Below, piece by piece: positions 63,611 to 64,000 of a stretch of DNA of 64,000 nucleotides. The notes under the pieces were generated by a model, which was given only the letters and a program-made list of their open reading frames with translations, made no database searches and was not told the origin of the DNA. Source of the stretch: Reticulitermes lucifugus (Eukaryota; Arthropoda; Insecta; Blattodea; Rhinotermitidae); contig JAKCWW010000965.1 of NCBI GenBank assembly GCA_026260175.1, positions 8,652 to 72,651 of the forward strand. The letters are read 5' to 3'. The stretch's first letter is position 1; each line of letters begins with the position of its first letter. Both the position numbers and the translations under genes were made by a program.

Positions 63611-63770
63611 CAGGGATGCACAAACCCCAGGCATCAGGTCACCTGGGCAACTAAATTTTGTATGGCAGCACTTAACATTCACAGGCCCTCAGTATGGAAC
63701 TTGCTTCATGTCAACCAGCTGTTGTCTAGAATTTTGAGGTGGGTCCTAGATTTTTGGAAAATTATTACTA
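63611..63770. mobile_element. hAT-like MITE, second copy
   Basis: Begins 'cagggatgcacaaacccc' and shares 'aggtcacctgggcaactaaa', 'ttgcttcatgtca' and 'tcctagatttttggaaaat' with the reverse complement of 59,857-60,021. The distal end is diverged. Confidence 0.6.
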
Positions 63771-64000
63771 CTACATCTCATAAGACTTAAGTTCCACATT
63801 GCACTCACTGAATGAAAATTTATAGCAGGTCAAGAATAGCATTAGATCTTGAACAAACTGTGTTAACATTGGCATTATTTGCAAATGACTGGACTCATGC
63901 TGGAACCACTCAGTACCCATTTTATAACATCTTCATTATGTTCATACAATCAGGAATGCAATAAAACTCACACTGTCCTTCTATGCCAATTAGACATTGA

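Larger units (their letters stand above)
61816..64000 (-). other. RNF168-like intron, continues past window
   Basis: Holds a LINE 3' end and a hAT-like MITE. No minus-strand exon with RING Cys/His spacing was found, so the N-terminal exons lie further upstream. Confidence 0.6.

Overview
The window is typical animal, almost certainly insect, nuclear DNA. It is AT-rich, has long gene-free stretches, spliceosomal introns, many microsatellites and many degraded tRNA-derived SINEs. The repeat set (a SINE whose translation reads like 'GIRTRNPSKRAA' and 'ERPQTHTLDGAATG', and short repeats whose translation reads like 'ETSVxxYxTTRRxIPED') is what I recall from cockroach gene sets, so a Periplaneta-like blattodean is my best guess. 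That is recollection and inference, not a search result.

Only one gene can be supported. On the minus strand, five exons between 61,815 and 52,699 encode about 530 C-terminal residues of an RNF168-like E3 ubiquitin ligase of the DNA double-strand-break response. Seen in order are a charged helix with a first ubiquitin-binding motif (TADEQIARELQ), a Ser/Lys-rich middle, a second MIU (EQADFELAVRLQREWD), the adjoining LR motif (GSLRAYELRNSSKP) and a short conserved tail. The RING exon(s) lie beyond 64,000. All exon phases join cleanly if the best donor is chosen at two exons that offer two.

Layout: 1-49,000 is intergenic, with no gene I can defend. It holds SINE copies of at least two families (bases 1-90, 25.0, 30.1-30.6, 36.4, 38.8, 41.7, 42.2, 48.8 kb), other tRNA-like fragments, LINE tails (8.1, 14.2 kb), degenerate TGAC/TGAG tandem arrays (11.2-11.8, 25.4-26.0, 29.0-29.9 kb), foldback palindromes (15.8, 21.1-21.5, 34.6 kb), and a scattered hairpin module of the form CTGAWGAT-stem-GAAAC. 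A 368-base assembly gap lies at 30,153-30,520, inside a SINE. 49,000-52,698 is probably the 3' untranslated and terminal region of the RNF168-like gene. 52,699-64,000 is its body, whose introns hold a mariner transposase relic, a LINE 3' end, two hAT-like MITEs, a SINE, a 57-bp minisatellite and a large inverted repeat.

CpG becomes scarce from about 49 kb to the end of the window, the part holding the gene. This is expected of a germline-methylated, constitutively expressed insect gene, and it also suggests where the transcription unit ends. I found no operon-like system, no CRISPR array, no convincing tRNA or rRNA gene, and no new multi-gene system.
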